DNA of 64,000 bases from Actinernus sp. WN-2022 (Eukaryota; Cnidaria; Anthozoa; Actiniaria; Actinernidae): positions 776,501 to 840,500 of the forward strand of contig JAOWCC010000044.1 in NCBI GenBank assembly GCA_030867875.1, in the 5' to 3' direction. A program made the position numbers and the translations under genes. The notes below the pieces were generated by a model. It saw only the letters and a list, made by a program, of their open reading frames with translations. It was not told the DNA's origin and made no database searches. Position 1 is the stretch's first letter. Each line of letters begins with the position of its first letter. This document shows positions 19,489-31,514 of this stretch, piece after piece.

Positions 19489-19879
19489 ATTGTACCTGGA
19501 ATGCAAACGTGAAAAATTAAATAAATAAAAAAGTAAATCTCTTCTTACTGCCTGGCAATTTTAAATCGTGCAGACAGTTTGGAGGGCAAATAGACGAAAA
19601 TTGAGTCAATTCTATACGATTCCGTAAAGTCCTGTACAACGAGGCGATGTTACAGTACTGGATAAAAAGCAGCTGATTGTTTACGGTCTTGCAGTATAGA
19701 AAGGTATCAAGCAACCCCGTTTGTTCTAGGATTGACAGTACGTTTCCCCTTTCACCTTCGCTTGCACCATTCGGCCGCACTACCCAATAAACATTCGCAA
19801 ACTCCAATGTGAAACAAACATGTAACGTCTGCAACGTAGGCTGATATGTAACATGACAGCGTCCAAGTGGAACCGATAC
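19489..19879. other. No feature seen
   Basis: No gene, repeat or RNA was recognised in this stretch; the open frames have no familiar motifs. Confidence 0.4.
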
Positions 19880-22800
19880 GGGCAATTTTTTTTTTTTGGG
19901 CCCCAGTTCAGATCAATAAGCAACTTTACCATGAGGCCTTGCGCTCCCAATCCAAGATGGCGGACAAAGATGGCGGACTTGGGGAAAGGAAATTGTTCTC
20001 GGGGTGGTGCTAGTAAAATTTTGACAACTGCGTTGACGTAATTCAAGAGACCACGTGATGTTGCCATAATAAAGGGAGGAGTGGGTCAGTAACAAATAAT
20101 ACGCAGTGGGTGGCTGGCGGCAACTTTGTAGTTAAAGTTTCATTTTCGCGGAAGATTACGAATTCGGCAGCGGCTTTTGCACGGATCGTGGGATTTTCAG
20201 TATTCTTTAATACTATTAAACCTGGATTTTTCTAACGGCTGGAGCCGAATAAGGGTTTGAAAAATCTCAACAACTCTTGTTTCCTGAACGGTGATCATGA
20301 AAGTAAGTGCAATTCAGTACTTGCTCGTAAGCGTTTATACCTTTGAGACATTTTTCCGTAGTTTCCGGACATATATTCGAAATTTAGCTGCAAGTTGATG
20401 AAAGGTGAGAATCTTAAGTTTCCTTATTAAAAATTGTAAGACCTTGTAATCTTTAATTACTTATGATTCTTTTCCCGATTGTGCAAAGCGATTATTCTCT
20501 TCAGAGGGATCAATAGGATCTTCTCAAATATGAAAGTGCTAAAACAAAGTGAATGTTAAAAAACGAATTTCCCTACGTAAGGAAAAAAGGAACACAGTAT
20601 ATTATATAAACATTTTGTCGTAATTTCATAAGAAAATATTTTTAATTTGTATATTAAATATAATTAATATAATTTTAAAAAGTATAGCACCCCCCCCCCC
20701 CCCTCTCCTCCCCCCTCCCCCCCCCCCCCCCCCCCCCCCCTTAGTCCTTAGAATTTTTTTTTACTTTTCCAATACTTTATGCAGAGTTATATAAAAAAAA
20801 CAAATTCATATATATGTACTATGTATACATTGTTACATTTGTACCTGGTAGAGAAAGAGTAACCTGGGTATTTTGATTGTAATTTTGGGTGACTTTAACA
20901 ATTGCACTTAATCATAACCCTACCCTATCCCTTCCTAGGTATGCTGATTTGTTTCAGTTAACCCCTTTCCTTAGTTGAAGTCTCATATTTCTTTACTGAG
21001 TAACGATATAATTACAATAAATATAATAAAATGTACTTACTTTAATTATTAACCAACACAGGCTTGAACCCATTATTTTGTGCCAGCCAACAAGAGGATG
21101 TAGTCATGACTTCATGACTTCCTTCATAAATAAGCTACCCCTTGGAGCTTTTGAACTTTTCTAGTTGTGATATTGGAATTTGAAGTACATGTAAAAGGTA
21201 AATTAGGTGGATTAAAGAAATAAAAAACCCTAGCTGTAATACTGTAAAATTGTAATTGTCAGAAAACATATTAACTATTAAAACACAGTATTTTTCAAGT
21301 GTTAGTAGTAGGCCAGTCATGCATGTATGTTGCCCATTTATATATAATATTATAATATACTGAGCACACACTTACATGCATTTTAAATTTAAAAGTTGTG
21401 TTAAATAATAATGATCAATTATATACTCTGATAACACTATTATTTATTAAAGCTTAATTGACTAATTAATCAGAAGGTTGTGCACTAGCTGTTTATTGTA
21501 GAAAAAACCTTTAAACACAGCCAAATTTTTTTGTAAATGTGAGTGTTTCATAAGCGAATAAAAATGCATGTACAAGCATAATTCTGAGCTAGCTTTTATA
21601 TAAAAATTAGTGTGCGAGTATATATATAATTTTATGTAAATGGAAATAATTACAAATAATTGGTATAGCCTTAATTCATACTGCTTCTAAACACTTGAAA
21701 AATACTGTGTTAGGTTTTCTGATAAAACAATTGTGACAAAATTGGAACCCAAGAATTACAGGGTTCTTTTTATTCCTTTAGGCTGTATTCATAATATGTA
21801 TACCTGACAGGGGGAGGGGGGCAGGTGATTTTTAAGGGGATCCCAATTTGTTTTAACAGGTTTTAGAAGGGGGAATCTTAAAAATTATTTATGAAAGGTT
21901 GGGTGGATTAACCCTTTCACTCCTGGACGCGTTTGGGCTCAATGGGTGAAATGCAGAGTGCTAACTCAACCCTCCCCCTCAGTTCCAGTTTGGCTAGCCC
22001 GGGCTAGTTAAATACTGCTGACTTTTTAAACCAAGGGCTCAAACTTTCCCCATGATGCCATTCGGCAGAATTCTACAGACTCGGCGGCGGTGAGTATGGT
22101 TTCTTCTGTAGGTTTTCCAATGAAATGTGCTCTAATTTTGGACAAATAAGCCACTGTAAGAGAGCTAGAGGACATCATTAAGTCTGATGACGGCTGAAAA
22201 GTACTTGGTTTGCTTTTAGTAGGCCTTGTGAGGGGTTTCATAGGGTTTTTCTTTTGTGTTTCTGCTTTGGGACACATGAAATAATTCTTCACTGAAACCT
22301 TTGAAATTCTGCAGTTGGTTGTCTTTCCCCCCTGCTTAAGGGTGCGTTTACCAATTTCGTCGCTAAGCAGCGACGTTGCTATGAAGGGTCGGCGCGCGCG
22401 CGCGCTCATGCAATGGCGGGAAAAACTTACTTCCGGTTTAGTGAAAAAGCAACGCGCGCGCTTTGCAATGCTCCACTCCTTCAGTTTTGTTTACATTTCG
22501 TAAAAGTTAATACAATGAAGTTGTTTTTGCTACTTGAACCCGGTTTTTTTTCACTTTCCATGCTTCAAGTTTACTTAATATAATGCCGAAAAAGAGCGAG
22601 AAAACCGAGAAAACCATTCTAGCTGCGGAGGGTCGCTGGACGAGGGAAAATTCCGATGTCAGTACGTGGAATTCGGGTGTCAAGTGCAAACTAATTTTCG
22701 TTCGGATTTCGACAACGAAAGTTTGGAAAGTGCTCGGAAATAGCTTGTTGATAACGAGGGGAGTCAGAATGTATAGTCATAATCAATGATATAGTCATAA

Positions 22801-24354
22801 TCAATGCAGCCTTTAATTTACTTCCAATATCACAACTGAAAAGTTCAAAAGCTCCATGGGATAGCTAATATTTATAAATGAAGGCATGAAATCATGTACA
22901 TTCTCTTGTTGGTCAGGCACAAATAATGGGTTCAAGCCTGCATGTTTGGATAATAAAGAAGTACATTTTTTTGTATTTATTACAAATAGTGTTACTGTAA
23001 AGAAATACTAGACTTCAACTCTAAGGAAAGGGGTGGAAATGAAACAAATCAGTATAACCAGGTTATATGTTTATAAAGACTACCCTTTCCTTGCATAACC
23101 CTACTTTCCCTCCCCCACCCTCATAAAGAATACCAAAACCATACACAAAATATATTCATAATTCTGTAAAATTCACAAGTACCCCACCTCCTATAGTTTG
23201 ATTGAAAATGACCACCCAAAAAAAATCAAGATTGTTGGATAACCCATAATTTCCCTGAAGGCACACTTCAGGGGCAGATTCCGACTTCGGAAGAATGGTA
23301 GAATCCCCAAAAGGAACAAAGTATATTTTATAAAAAAAATTGTCGTGATATCATAATAAAATATATTATTTTTAATTTGTAAATTATATTATAATAAAGT
23401 TTCGCCCATCCGTATTTACTTTGCCAATGCATTGTGCAGAGTTATAAAACAACATTCATATATATCTATGTATTTGTTACATTTGTACCAGGTCAGAGAA
23501 AGGTACTACTAATTTATAATTTAAATTCCCTTTATTAATTGAGCTACTTGCGGTCCCGAAAACATTTTTTAGCGCGCGAAAACGTCTCGCCAAGTTCGCG
23601 TAAATCGTAAAACGCGAACACGAAAGAGTAATGCGCTTTTGATCGTTGTGCCTTGCATAAGGAAATTTGTTTATTTTACATTAGCACTTAGGGGTATTTA
23701 TTACCTTCATATTTGAGAAGATCCCCTTGTCATCTCTCTGTATATACCGAGATATAAATAATCGCTTCGCACAACCAACAAAATTATAAAAACATAGCCT
23801 AATGTTTTTGTATCGGGAAAAGTACTTAAAGTTTACAAGGTCTTATAATTTTTAATTAGGAAACTTAAAATTCTCAACTTTTCGATTGATGACATGTCCG
23901 GAAACTACGCAAAAATGTCTGACCAAGTACTGAATTGCACTGTTCATGAAACAAGAGTTGTCGAGATTTTTCAAACCCTTATCCGGCTCCAGCGGTTAGA
24001 ACAATCCAGGTTTAATAGTATTAAAGAATACTGAAAATCCCACGATCCGCGCAAAAGCCGCTGCCGAATTCGTAATCTTTCGCGAAAATGAAACATGAAC
24101 TACAAAGTTGCCGCCAGCCACCCACTGCGTATTATTTCTTACTGCACTGACCCACTCCTCCCTTTATTATGTCAATACACGTGGTTTCTTGGATTACGTC
24201 ATCACAGTTGTCAACATTTTACTAGCACCACCCCGAGAACAATTTCCTTTCCCCAAGTCCGCCATCTTTGTCCGCCATCTTGGATTGGGCGCGCAAGGCC
24301 TCATGGTAAAGTTGCTCACTGATCTGAACTGGGGCCCAAAAAAAAAAATTGCCC
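19880..24354. mobile_element. 4.5-kb element with very long inverted repeats
   Basis: The outer ends are inverted copies beginning GGGCAATTTTTTTTTTT and GGGCCCCAGTTCAGATCA. Similarity continues inward, diverging, for about 700 bp (19880-20590 against 23650-24354), and further inverted matches occur near 20930-21180 and 22820-23060. In contrast, the segment at about 20590-20870 matches 23316-23510 in direct orientation, so part of one arm has flipped. No transposase was recognised. The central 21.4-22.8 kb includes a CpG-rich patch and two short frames of unknown origin. Confidence 0.7.
20690..20740. repeat. Poly-C tract
   Basis: About 50 bp that are almost pure C with a few T. It lies in one arm of the inverted-repeat element and is absent from the other arm. 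The exact length may be unreliable in the assembly. Confidence 0.85.
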
Positions 24355-25257
24355 GATTACGGTGCAACCAATCTCGTTACGTTCCCAGAGTTATTCCGGT
24401 TTCTGTCAGTTCTGTGATCAGCGGTTGTCGCTGATCTGGAAACACGTATTTTTTGCCATTATGATTGGCTACCTCAAAATGGACCGAAACAATAAAACAT
24501 AGCCAGAAGTCAAGATCCAACGATATCGATGGCCGTGCGAACAAAACTGACTGATAAACAAACATCCCATTAATTGCATTACTATAAACTTAAGTATTTC
24601 GATGGTTCCGTTCTTCCCAATAAATGGTAAGTAAACCAATCCAATTCAACCAATTGTACAATTTCATGGAAAACCCCCGACACTTCCAAAAATTGCACCA
24701 ATTCGTGAAGAAAAAAATATACAGATGCTGAGTACTACATATCCCCGTGTTTCCCCAGTGGGTCACATTGAGATAAGGGGTGGGAGTAACACTCATTCGA
24801 TTTTTTTTTACCAAAAACATGTCGTCTCAATATATTTTGCATGAGATGCTAGCTTGTTCTCTTTGTGAACTATTACTTTCAGCTGTAAACCCGACGCGCT
24901 GTAAATTAGCTGGTTTTGGTGGGAGATTTAAAAACTTTATTGGTATCAGCTGTCTTTTTGTGTCATGAACATGTAGAGCAACAAGAACTGCAAATGGTAT
25001 CTCTAGAAAACTGTCGCTGTAGTAATAAAGGTTACTACGGACCTTTAGCAACCAGGACGGTGACGGCAGCGACGACGGGATGTATATGTGTTTTCTACCG
25101 CAATGTTGGTGTTTATAGTTTCCCTTACCATTTTGATTTGCCACTTTTTCAGTGTCAATAGGTCAATCAGTGTTAAAAATATCCGAAATAGTAAAAAATA
25201 TATTCCCAAATGGGCAAGTTAAATCACAAAATTTTAGGAGTTTATCTGTAAAATCCT
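24355..25257. other. No feature seen
   Basis: AT-rich DNA with short open frames but no recognisable gene or repeat boundary. Confidence 0.4.
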
Positions 25258-25526
25258 GTCCGCCATTACTGGCAGCGGTTCTCGTTATTCAGCGGAAGTG
25301 ATGTCATACACTTCACACGACAACCACATCGCGCGAAATAGTGTGCATAAAAAAGTAGCCAACCTCGCAAATATAAATAACTTTTTTCTTGTGTACGTGA
25401 AGACGTTTTAGTAGAAATATGCCTCCACGGCGTTGTATTGTGCAGGCGAGCGTCGAGTGTATGATATCACTGAATAACCCTTTATGTAAAGCTGAACATA
25501 GGGAACGGCCTCCAGTAATGGCGGAC
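25258..25526. mobile_element. MITE with GTCCGCCATTACTGG termini
   Basis: The termini GTCCGCCATTACTGG (left 25258) and CCAGTAATGGCGGAC (right, ending 25526) are perfect 15-bp inverted repeats, with further partial matching inward. 269 bp, no coding capacity. Confidence 0.75.
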
Positions 25527-25531
25527 GTTTA

Positions 25532-25922
25532 GATTGACAATATTCCTCAATGTTCAACTTTAGGAGTTACATTTCAATCGAATTGTAGATTTTATGACCA
25601 TGTGCGTAAGTGTTTATATATTTTAAGATGTCTCAGGCAAGAAGGTTATAGTCAGAAAGAAATTGATCATCTTTTTAGATCTATAGTACTCCCTAAAGTT
25701 AATTTGGTTTACCAGTTTATGCTCGGAGTACTTCTCCGCCTGAACTTACTACTATCCAAGCTTTTTTAACGCGCTGTCATAAACGTAGATACATATCCTC
25801 TCATGTAAATATAACTTCCCTTTTGGAAACCACTGATCGCTCTATATGTAAAAAGATCAGGAAAATTAATTCTCATCCACTTAGTGAATTGTTGCCTCGC
25901 ATCAAAGCTTATGGCCAAGGAT
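25532..25922 (+). pseudogene. LINE reverse transcriptase, C-terminal fragment
   Basis: The translated pattern STLGVTFQ...HVRKCLYILRCLRQEGYS...LFRSIVLPKV is typical of the region after the reverse transcriptase domain of non-LTR retrotransposons. A frame change near 25735 is followed by a second piece (IQAFLTRCHKRRY). It is a short, 5'-truncated and frameshifted copy, and its family differs from the minus-strand LINE at 26353. Confidence 0.65.
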
Positions 25923-26218
25923 AAATACAGAACGTTTTAAAAATAGTTTTATAAATAGGTGTGTTTTTAAATATAACTTAGCTTTTTAAATATTGTATAA
26001 TTAATTAATTGTTAATTAATTGTATTTAGATTTTTATATTTAGTAGCGTTACAGAATGTACACAAGTGGGTAGGAATTAATGCAGAATGTTGTTGTGTTA
26101 TATAAACAAGTTACATAATCCCGTTGGGATACCGTTGAGGGTGTATAGAGGGGTGATTAATATGTATTAAGAATCATTCGAAGGCGTTTCTCTACCTTGT
26201 TACCTAAATTTTCTTCAG

Positions 26219-26250
26219 GATAGACATAGACATAGACATAGACATAGACA
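26219..26250. repeat. (ATAGAC)n microsatellite at LINE 3' end
   Basis: About five units of ATAGAC lie directly beyond the 3' side of the minus-strand LINE. Short tandem tails in place of poly(A) are known for several LINE clades, so this is probably the 3' tail of that insertion. Confidence 0.75.
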
Positions 26251-26352
26251 ACTTTATTTATCCACGGAGATCCAACAGAGTATAACACCTGGTTTACATG
26301 GATGCCGTGCCATAATAAAATAGAAGTAGATAAAAACGTGGTTAAAATATAA

Positions 26353-27243
26353 TTAACCGGACATCAGAAGGCTACCACGGTCATTCCTTAGACGGGACTT
26401 AAAAGCCCGCAAACACTTAATTTGTCGAGTAGCTTTTGGCAATTTGTTCCATAAAGAAGCACCCTTGTATCGTAGGCTCTTTTTCAGATAATTTGTTTTT
26501 GGGGCAGGCAGTGCTAACCGGTCAGACAAGTCTCTAAGATTATACTCAGTGGTGTCTGACAAGTTAACAAATTGTGCCCCTAAGTATTTTGGTAGTAAAC
26601 CGTTCAAGACTTTAAACATAGTAATAACTTTTAGCTCATTATGGCGTTCAGAAATACTCAACCAGTTTAGTGACTCCAATAAAATGACTCTGCTAGTATC
26701 AAATGGCAATCCCGAAATAATTCGGGCTGCTCTATTCTGTAGCTTTTGTAATTTCTCAATCATTTCTTTGTTTGCGATGTCCCAAACTGGCGAACAGTAT
26801 TCGAAATGAGGCATAACTATAGTCTTATAAATAGTTATTAGAATGTCCTTTGGTACAAAGGGCTTCATTCTCTTAAGGGCACCAAGGCCAGATGAAATTT
26901 TCTTTACGATATATTCGACGTGACTCGTCCAAGAGAGGCATTCGTCAAAAATAACGCCCAGATATTTTGTTGTCCCGACCCTCTTAATATTCTTGTTGTC
27001 AATATAAATATTAATTTTATCATTTACTCTGGCCAATCTCTGTCTCGAACCAATCAACAAGAATTCAGTTTTAGCGACGTTCAAACTTAATTTATTGGCT
27101 TTATGCCAGTCATTAATGCGTAATAAGTCACTATTCATCATGTCGTTTATCTCATTGTAGTCACTTGATGAGACAGTGAGATTCAGATTAAGTTTGCCCG
27201 CGCGCGAAACATACATTGTGGAAGTCAATTTTCCTTCTGCCAC
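26353..27243 (-). pseudogene. LINE reverse transcriptase, 5'-truncated (296 aa)
   Basis: The open frame covers the end of a non-LTR reverse transcriptase and its C-terminal domain: LRINDWHKANKLSLNVAKTE (about residues 40-60), TKYLGVIFDECLSW (about 93-106), YKTIVMPHFEYCSPVWD (about 138-155) and KLQKLQNRAARIISG (about 163-177). The catalytic FADD motif and the endonuclease are missing, so it is not autonomous. The frame has no internal stop, suggesting a fairly young insertion. The upstream break is near 27240. Confidence 0.8.
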
Positions 27244-27763
27244 AAATGTTTCACGTCACACTGAAATTCACAAATGTGTCCTCGTTTTCCCAAAATGTCG
27301 GTAGTGACTGTGTGCATTTTCACGTTCAGTTATTATTATTATTCTATTTTGTTGTAAGGCTATTGTTTCATGGGGTTGTTTCAGGCGTTGCCGTCATGGC
27401 ATCATGTTCATCTTTTCTAAGCAATGCGCATAATAACCGGTAAACATCACTGTATGCCTCGACTATTCTGGATCCATTTTATAGTAAATTTCAAACGACG
27501 TGAAATCTGACATTGAGGACATGAGCGAGTTAGTTTTTACTTGATGAGAAAAGAAAAATATCGATTCAGACTTTCGTGACAAAACGGAAGATTGAAGGCT
27601 TGTTAAATTCCCTATAAGCCCTAGCCAGTTATCTTTGATTTAAAAGTCAAACTGGAAAACAAAATGACCGACATAGGAAAAATAACAATTGTAGTCTGCC
27701 AATTTCGTTTATTAAGGAACAAAATGTCAATGACGTCATTTAAGGATAACCTATAATCAGGAG
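27244..27763. other. No feature seen
   Basis: Gene-free host DNA. A short string at about 27250-27290 (CACTGAAATT...AAATGTGT) is similar to DNA near 55430, indicating a dispersed repeat. Confidence 0.35.
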
Positions 27764-28160
27764 CCCATAACCAGGAGCGTCCACCCCGCATACTAGGCCC
27801 TGATAACCAGGAGCGTCCACCCCGCATACTAAGCCCTGATAACTAGGAGCGTCCACCCCGCATACTGGGCCATGATAACCAGGAGCGTCCATCCCGCATA
27901 CTAGACCAATGTCACATCATTTTCACAAGTTAGGTTATTTTTAGAACGGTTCCCGCTATTCTTGGGTTGCAATCATTCCTAAGGGAATAAAATCACAAAA
28001 GCGAGCAGCCATGTTGTTGGTATAACAAAAGTAGCTAATGAGGCATCTTTTGTTTCGCCACTTGTGCAATCCACTAATTGGCAGAACTAAAATAACCTAA
28101 AAATAGCCCACCTTGTGAAAACGCTGTGACATCTATATAGGAGAACGCACCTGGTTCCTG
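27764..28160. mobile_element. MITE D copy 1 with internal 36-bp tandem repeats
   Basis: Inverted ends AACCAGGAGCG... and ...CACCTGGTTCCTG bound a foldback of about 400 bp, related to the element at 47638. Its left end contains nearly four 36-bp units (AACCAGGAGCGTCCACCCCG...ATACTAGGCC) at 27764-27905, an expansion that the other copy lacks. Confidence 0.6.
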
Positions 28161-28663
28161 CTAACCCTTTTGCTCTGTTTTTATGTCAGCTCCACTTATT
28201 AAACGATCATTCTCTAAGATTGAAAGTATCAAATGTCTGACACCTGAAAAACAACTGGATAAATGAAGAAATCAATGTTATTACTCAATTCATTAGAATA
28301 ACGTCTTTAAATGACGTCATTTCAAGGATTTGAAATGCTTTTTATAGCAACCATAAATCGCCCAGAAATGGTTGAACAAGATGTAAAACACTTTATTATA
28401 TGGCTTTGCGATTTCCTGCATTCTGATTGGTCGACGCGCGGTCCGTCTTTTTGCGTATTCGGACCACGGTCCGTCTTTTTGCGTATTCGGACCGGCATAG
28501 TACTTGATGTAAGACTGCAAATAATGTCCTGCCGGCGCCAGTTTCAAATTTGTGTTGATACATCGAGAAAACGCCGGTTCGCAATATAAAGAAAAACGAG
28601 TATTACGCATTTTTAATTCAACACCGAATACAAGAAACACAAGGCCGACAGAGGAGCTCTAAA
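28161..28663. repeat. Gene-free stretch with a 27-bp tandem duplication
   Basis: The only structure noted is GGTCCGTCTTTTTGCGTATT followed by CGGACCA/G, present twice in tandem at about 28440-28494. The rest shows no gene. Confidence 0.5.
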
Positions 28664-30075
28664 ATGAGTGAAGACGAACATTCTGAAAGTGAATTTTATT
28701 ATCCTGGCGAAGTAAGCGAGGAAACTGCAACTTTTTGTGAACAACAACAAGTAGAGGGAGAACGGCTTCAAAGCAGCCAAGAAGAAATAGAGGCCTTTTT
28801 AACTAACCAGAAAGCCAATAACACTGTCAAAAAAACAAGGTCCGACCTTAACATACTACAGAAGTACCTACAGAGTATTGATAAAGGTGAAACAGAAATT
28901 GAGAGCCTACCTTCACCGGCACTTGACAAATTGCTTTGCAAGTTCTTTATTAATGTTCGTAAAAGAGACGACACCGAGTACGAGCTGAACACCCTCAGCA
29001 GCTTCCAGCGGAGCATCCAGAGACACTTGGAAGAGAACAAATTAAATATCCAGGAAACGTGCTTAAAGACAAGGAGTTCGCACAGTCAAGGAAGGTCCTC
29101 GCGGCCAAACGCAAATCCCTCGTAAACAACGGCAAAGGAAACAAGCCACAAGCCACCCGCGCACTCACTGACGAGGAAGAAGATAAGTTGTTCAACTCCG
29201 GAGAATTTGGTGACAAAGGTCCAGAAGTCCTGCAAAGAACCATTTGGTGGTTTCTTTCTATGCATTTTGGCTTCCGAGCAAGAGACGAAAGTCGTAAACT
29301 TTGCTGGGGCGATGTGGAATTACAGAAAGCACCCGATGGCGGAGAAGTGCTTGTTTGGTTAGCAGAAAGAGGGACAAAGACAAGAACTGGACAGGAACAA
29401 GGCCACCTGAGAGCCTTCCAGCCAAAGGTTTATGCGACCAACAACCAGCGGTGCCCTGTCAGCTTCTACAAAACCTTCAAAAGTCACCGGCCTGTAGAAA
29501 TGAATGCACCACAGGCGCCTTTTTTTCTGGCCATTAAGTACAACCGAGCGGCAACAGATGAAATCTGGTACATGAAAACTCCCCTAGGCAAAAATCAGAT
29601 CGGAAAGTTCGTATCCACAGCGGCGAAGAATGCTGGTCTTCAACAGGGAGCTGGAGCAAAAGTCAGCAATCACTCGGTCCGTAAAACCTCAATCTCAAGA
29701 TTACTAGATGCCTAGATCCCGGAGAATTTCGTTGCACAGCTGAGTGGCCACAAAAGCACCGAAAGCTTACAGTCTTATAAATCGGCCAGCGAAAAACATC
29801 AAAGGCAAATGTCGCTCGCCCTGAGTAGAGTTCAAGACATCAACAGAAGCCCAGATGTGCAGCAAATGTCCGCTTTGAATCAGTCATCATTTGCTAGATC
29901 CGAAACCAGAGTGGGAGCCAACAATTCGGTCACCTCGGATCAGTCTTCGTTCTTCAATGGCGTGCAAAGCGTGGTTGAATGTAATTTTCAGATATTCCAC
30001 GAGCCAGTAAATTTTATCCAAGACGGTAAGAGAAAACGTCGTCGTTATGTCATCGAGAGCGATGAGGAAGACTAG
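28664..30075 (+). pseudogene. Crypton-type tyrosine recombinase (KIAA1958/DUF3504-like)
   Basis: Three collinear pieces form one decayed gene. The first (28664 to about 29056) is an acidic N-terminus and helical core-binding region. After a frame change, the second (about 29059-29715) contains the catalytic domain: FGFRARDESRK with the first Arg, ERGTKTRTGQEQGH, and NHSVRKTSI with the His-x-x-Arg motif. An in-frame TAG (29713-29715) is followed by the last piece with QLSGHKSTESLQSYKS, which holds the second His and candidate Tyr, and a basic tail (KRKRRR). The pattern fits Crypton-derived recombinases of animals. One frameshift and one stop make it inactive. Confidence 0.8.
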
Positions 30076-30194
30076 AAATCCTAGTGGAATATCTCCATGC
30101 ACAGTGACTTTTCCATGGCACTGACAGATGCCGGACTTTAGACTTAGAGAACTTTTCCAAGAAATATTTAAGGTTTGATTGCAAATGATTTGCA

Positions 30195-30350
30195 GTAGTA
30201 TAGGTGGAGTCAAAATTATACCACTTTTTTCTTGCACAAGGACGTCAGAAAGTGAATTCGGGCGAATTCAGAAATTCACCCCGAATCCACTTTCTGACGT
30301 CCTTGTGCAAGAAAAAAGTAGTATAATTTTGACTCCACCTATACTACTAG
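30195..30350. repeat. Palindrome at the left end of Polinton 2
   Basis: DNA at 30195-30262 is an inverted, slightly diverged copy of the TIR segment at about 30280-30350 (GTAGTATAGGTGGAGTCAAA and GACGTCAGAAAGTG parts). The outer arm lies outside the predicted element end. It may be a piece of a second Polinton terminus or the trace of a head-to-head end joining. Confidence 0.8.
30264..30269. repeat. Candidate target-site duplication, left (GAATTC)
   Basis: Six bases precede the AG start of the left TIR. The right flank at 47360-47365 reads GAATTA. Polintons make 6-bp duplications; five of six bases match. Confidence 0.45.
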
Positions 30351-30539
30351 GGTACTAAGGGTCATCCAAATTGTCACTAGTCATTCTTGCACCTAAAATC
30401 CAAACTTGAGTAACTGTTAGAAATATGATTAGCATATAGTTATATCGACGTTCTTCGCCCCGCAACATCCTTACACCTAAAAATCCAAACTTGAGTATCT
30501 GTTAGAGATATCCTAACGTATAGTTATACCGAAGAGAGA
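30270..30539. repeat. Polinton 2 left terminal inverted repeat
   Basis: It matches the complement of 47091-47359 with few differences. It includes two copies of the CCAAACTTGAGTA promoter-like module (30391-30450 and 30474-30534). It ends at the ATG of the 318-aa gene, so the TIR doubles as that gene's promoter. Confidence 0.92.
30391..30534 (+). promoter_or_regulatory. Two tandem copies of the CCAAACTTGAGTA module
   Basis: Each ~60-bp unit reads CACCTAAAA-TCCAAACTTGAGTA-CTGTTAGA-ATAT-TATAGTTATA. The second copy ends about 6 bp before the start codon at 30540. The same unit precedes the F-box and Cys-rich genes and, through the other TIR, the polymerase. It is a strong candidate for a shared promoter, with TATAGTTATA as core. 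Confidence 0.65.
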
Positions 30540-31496
30540 ATGGCGAGTTCAAAGCTTTTCAGCGTAGGCGATGTGGTCGAAGCATTCGAAAGGGCCAAAG
30601 AAGATGGGCAATCCCATGGATCCGTCATATCGTTCGACTGGACCCATCCTAGGAACGGACCGAACGGATGCAAGTACGTTTCCGTATTCTTCGACATTGG
30701 CGATGGACCTCATCCGGCGGTCTTTCGGTTCGAAGGGGAAAAGCACGTGGGACGGATAGCACCACACAACGAAGAAGACGTAGGCAAAAAACGCGATCGA
30801 CATCCTTGCCTACAATTTCAGAAGTGGAACGACTTTGTACGTACGGAGGCCGATGGAATCACGATTAAGAAAAATGACAATGGAGAATTGGATCTTCCTT
30901 CCGACGACAAGCTAAGTCCTACTTTCAAACTAGTCGAACACCTAGATTGGGCTTTTGATTGCGAAGTAAGTAAACTTATCGAAGACAAAAAGATCTGCAT
31001 GCGCAATCCACGTAAACGCAGTCCACCTGGAAAGGACGACGCCATTATCGTCCCTAATACTAGGATAGCTCCAATGATTCAAAGGTTTATTTCTATGAAC
31101 TCCACTACCAATGCTGGAGGTCGACTAGCTAATCCTATAATGAGGATGAGAGCGAAATGCGACTACAATACTGGAACACCTAATGGTCAATTCTTTGACA
31201 AAAGTAAGTCGTACTCCGATGGGGACAACACTAAGTACGAACCTCTCGTCGATGAGAACTCTAGCGGTCTTAACATCGACAATGTGAGCAAACTCATTCT
31301 ACCAGGTTCTATTCACGATGGTATTTGCAACGCCTCAAGTATTTGTGCAAGTAGTATGGGACTTTCATACCCACTAGATGTTGAGATCGACATAGTACGA
31401 CAACCATCGAAGAAGAATAGATACGATCAACAAGACGTTTATGCCGCCAATACTAAGCATAGTGCCAGTGTGGACGCAGCCGCAGAAGATGAGTGA
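30540..31496 (+). CDS. Polinton left-arm protein of unknown function, 318 aa
   Basis: No enzyme motif is visible. The protein is polar and probably globular, with a basic stretch NPRKRSPPGKDD (about residues 155-166), a beta-like middle, a conserved-looking block LILPGSIHDGICNASSICAS (about 252-271) and an acidic, Ala-rich end (DAAAEDE). Its promoter is the same TIR sequence that serves the polymerase at the opposite end, so a replication-linked role such as single-strand DNA binding is a reasonable guess, but there is no direct evidence. Polinton 1 has lost this region. Confidence 0.65.
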   Translation: MASSKLFSVGDVVEAFERAKEDGQSHGSVISFDWTHPRNGPNGCKYVSVFFDIGDGPHPAVFRFEGEKHVGRIAPHNEEDVGKKRDRHPCLQFQKWNDFVRTEADGITIKKNDNGELDLPSDDKLSPTFKLVEHLDWAFDCEVSKLIEDKKICMRNPRKRSPPGKDDAIIVPNTRIAPMIQRFISMNSTTNAGGRLANPIMRMRAKCDYNTGTPNGQFFDKSKSYSDGDNTKYEPLVDENSSGLNIDNVSKLILPGSIHDGICNASSICASSMGLSYPLDVEIDIVRQPSKKNRYDQQDVYAANTKHSASVDAAAEDE

Positions 31497-31514
31497 ACGT
31501 AGATAGTGGAGGGT

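Noticed and set aside
22026..22409. 127-aa minus-strand frame inside the inverted-repeat element
   Set aside because: It is basic and low in complexity, with no recognised domain; it may be captured DNA but cannot be called a gene.
26219..26250. CRISPR-like or regulatory array
   Set aside because: It is a simple hexanucleotide tail next to a LINE, with no spacers.
27764..27905. 36-bp direct repeats as a CRISPR array
   Set aside because: The units are contiguous with no unique spacers and lie in a foldback element of animal DNA.
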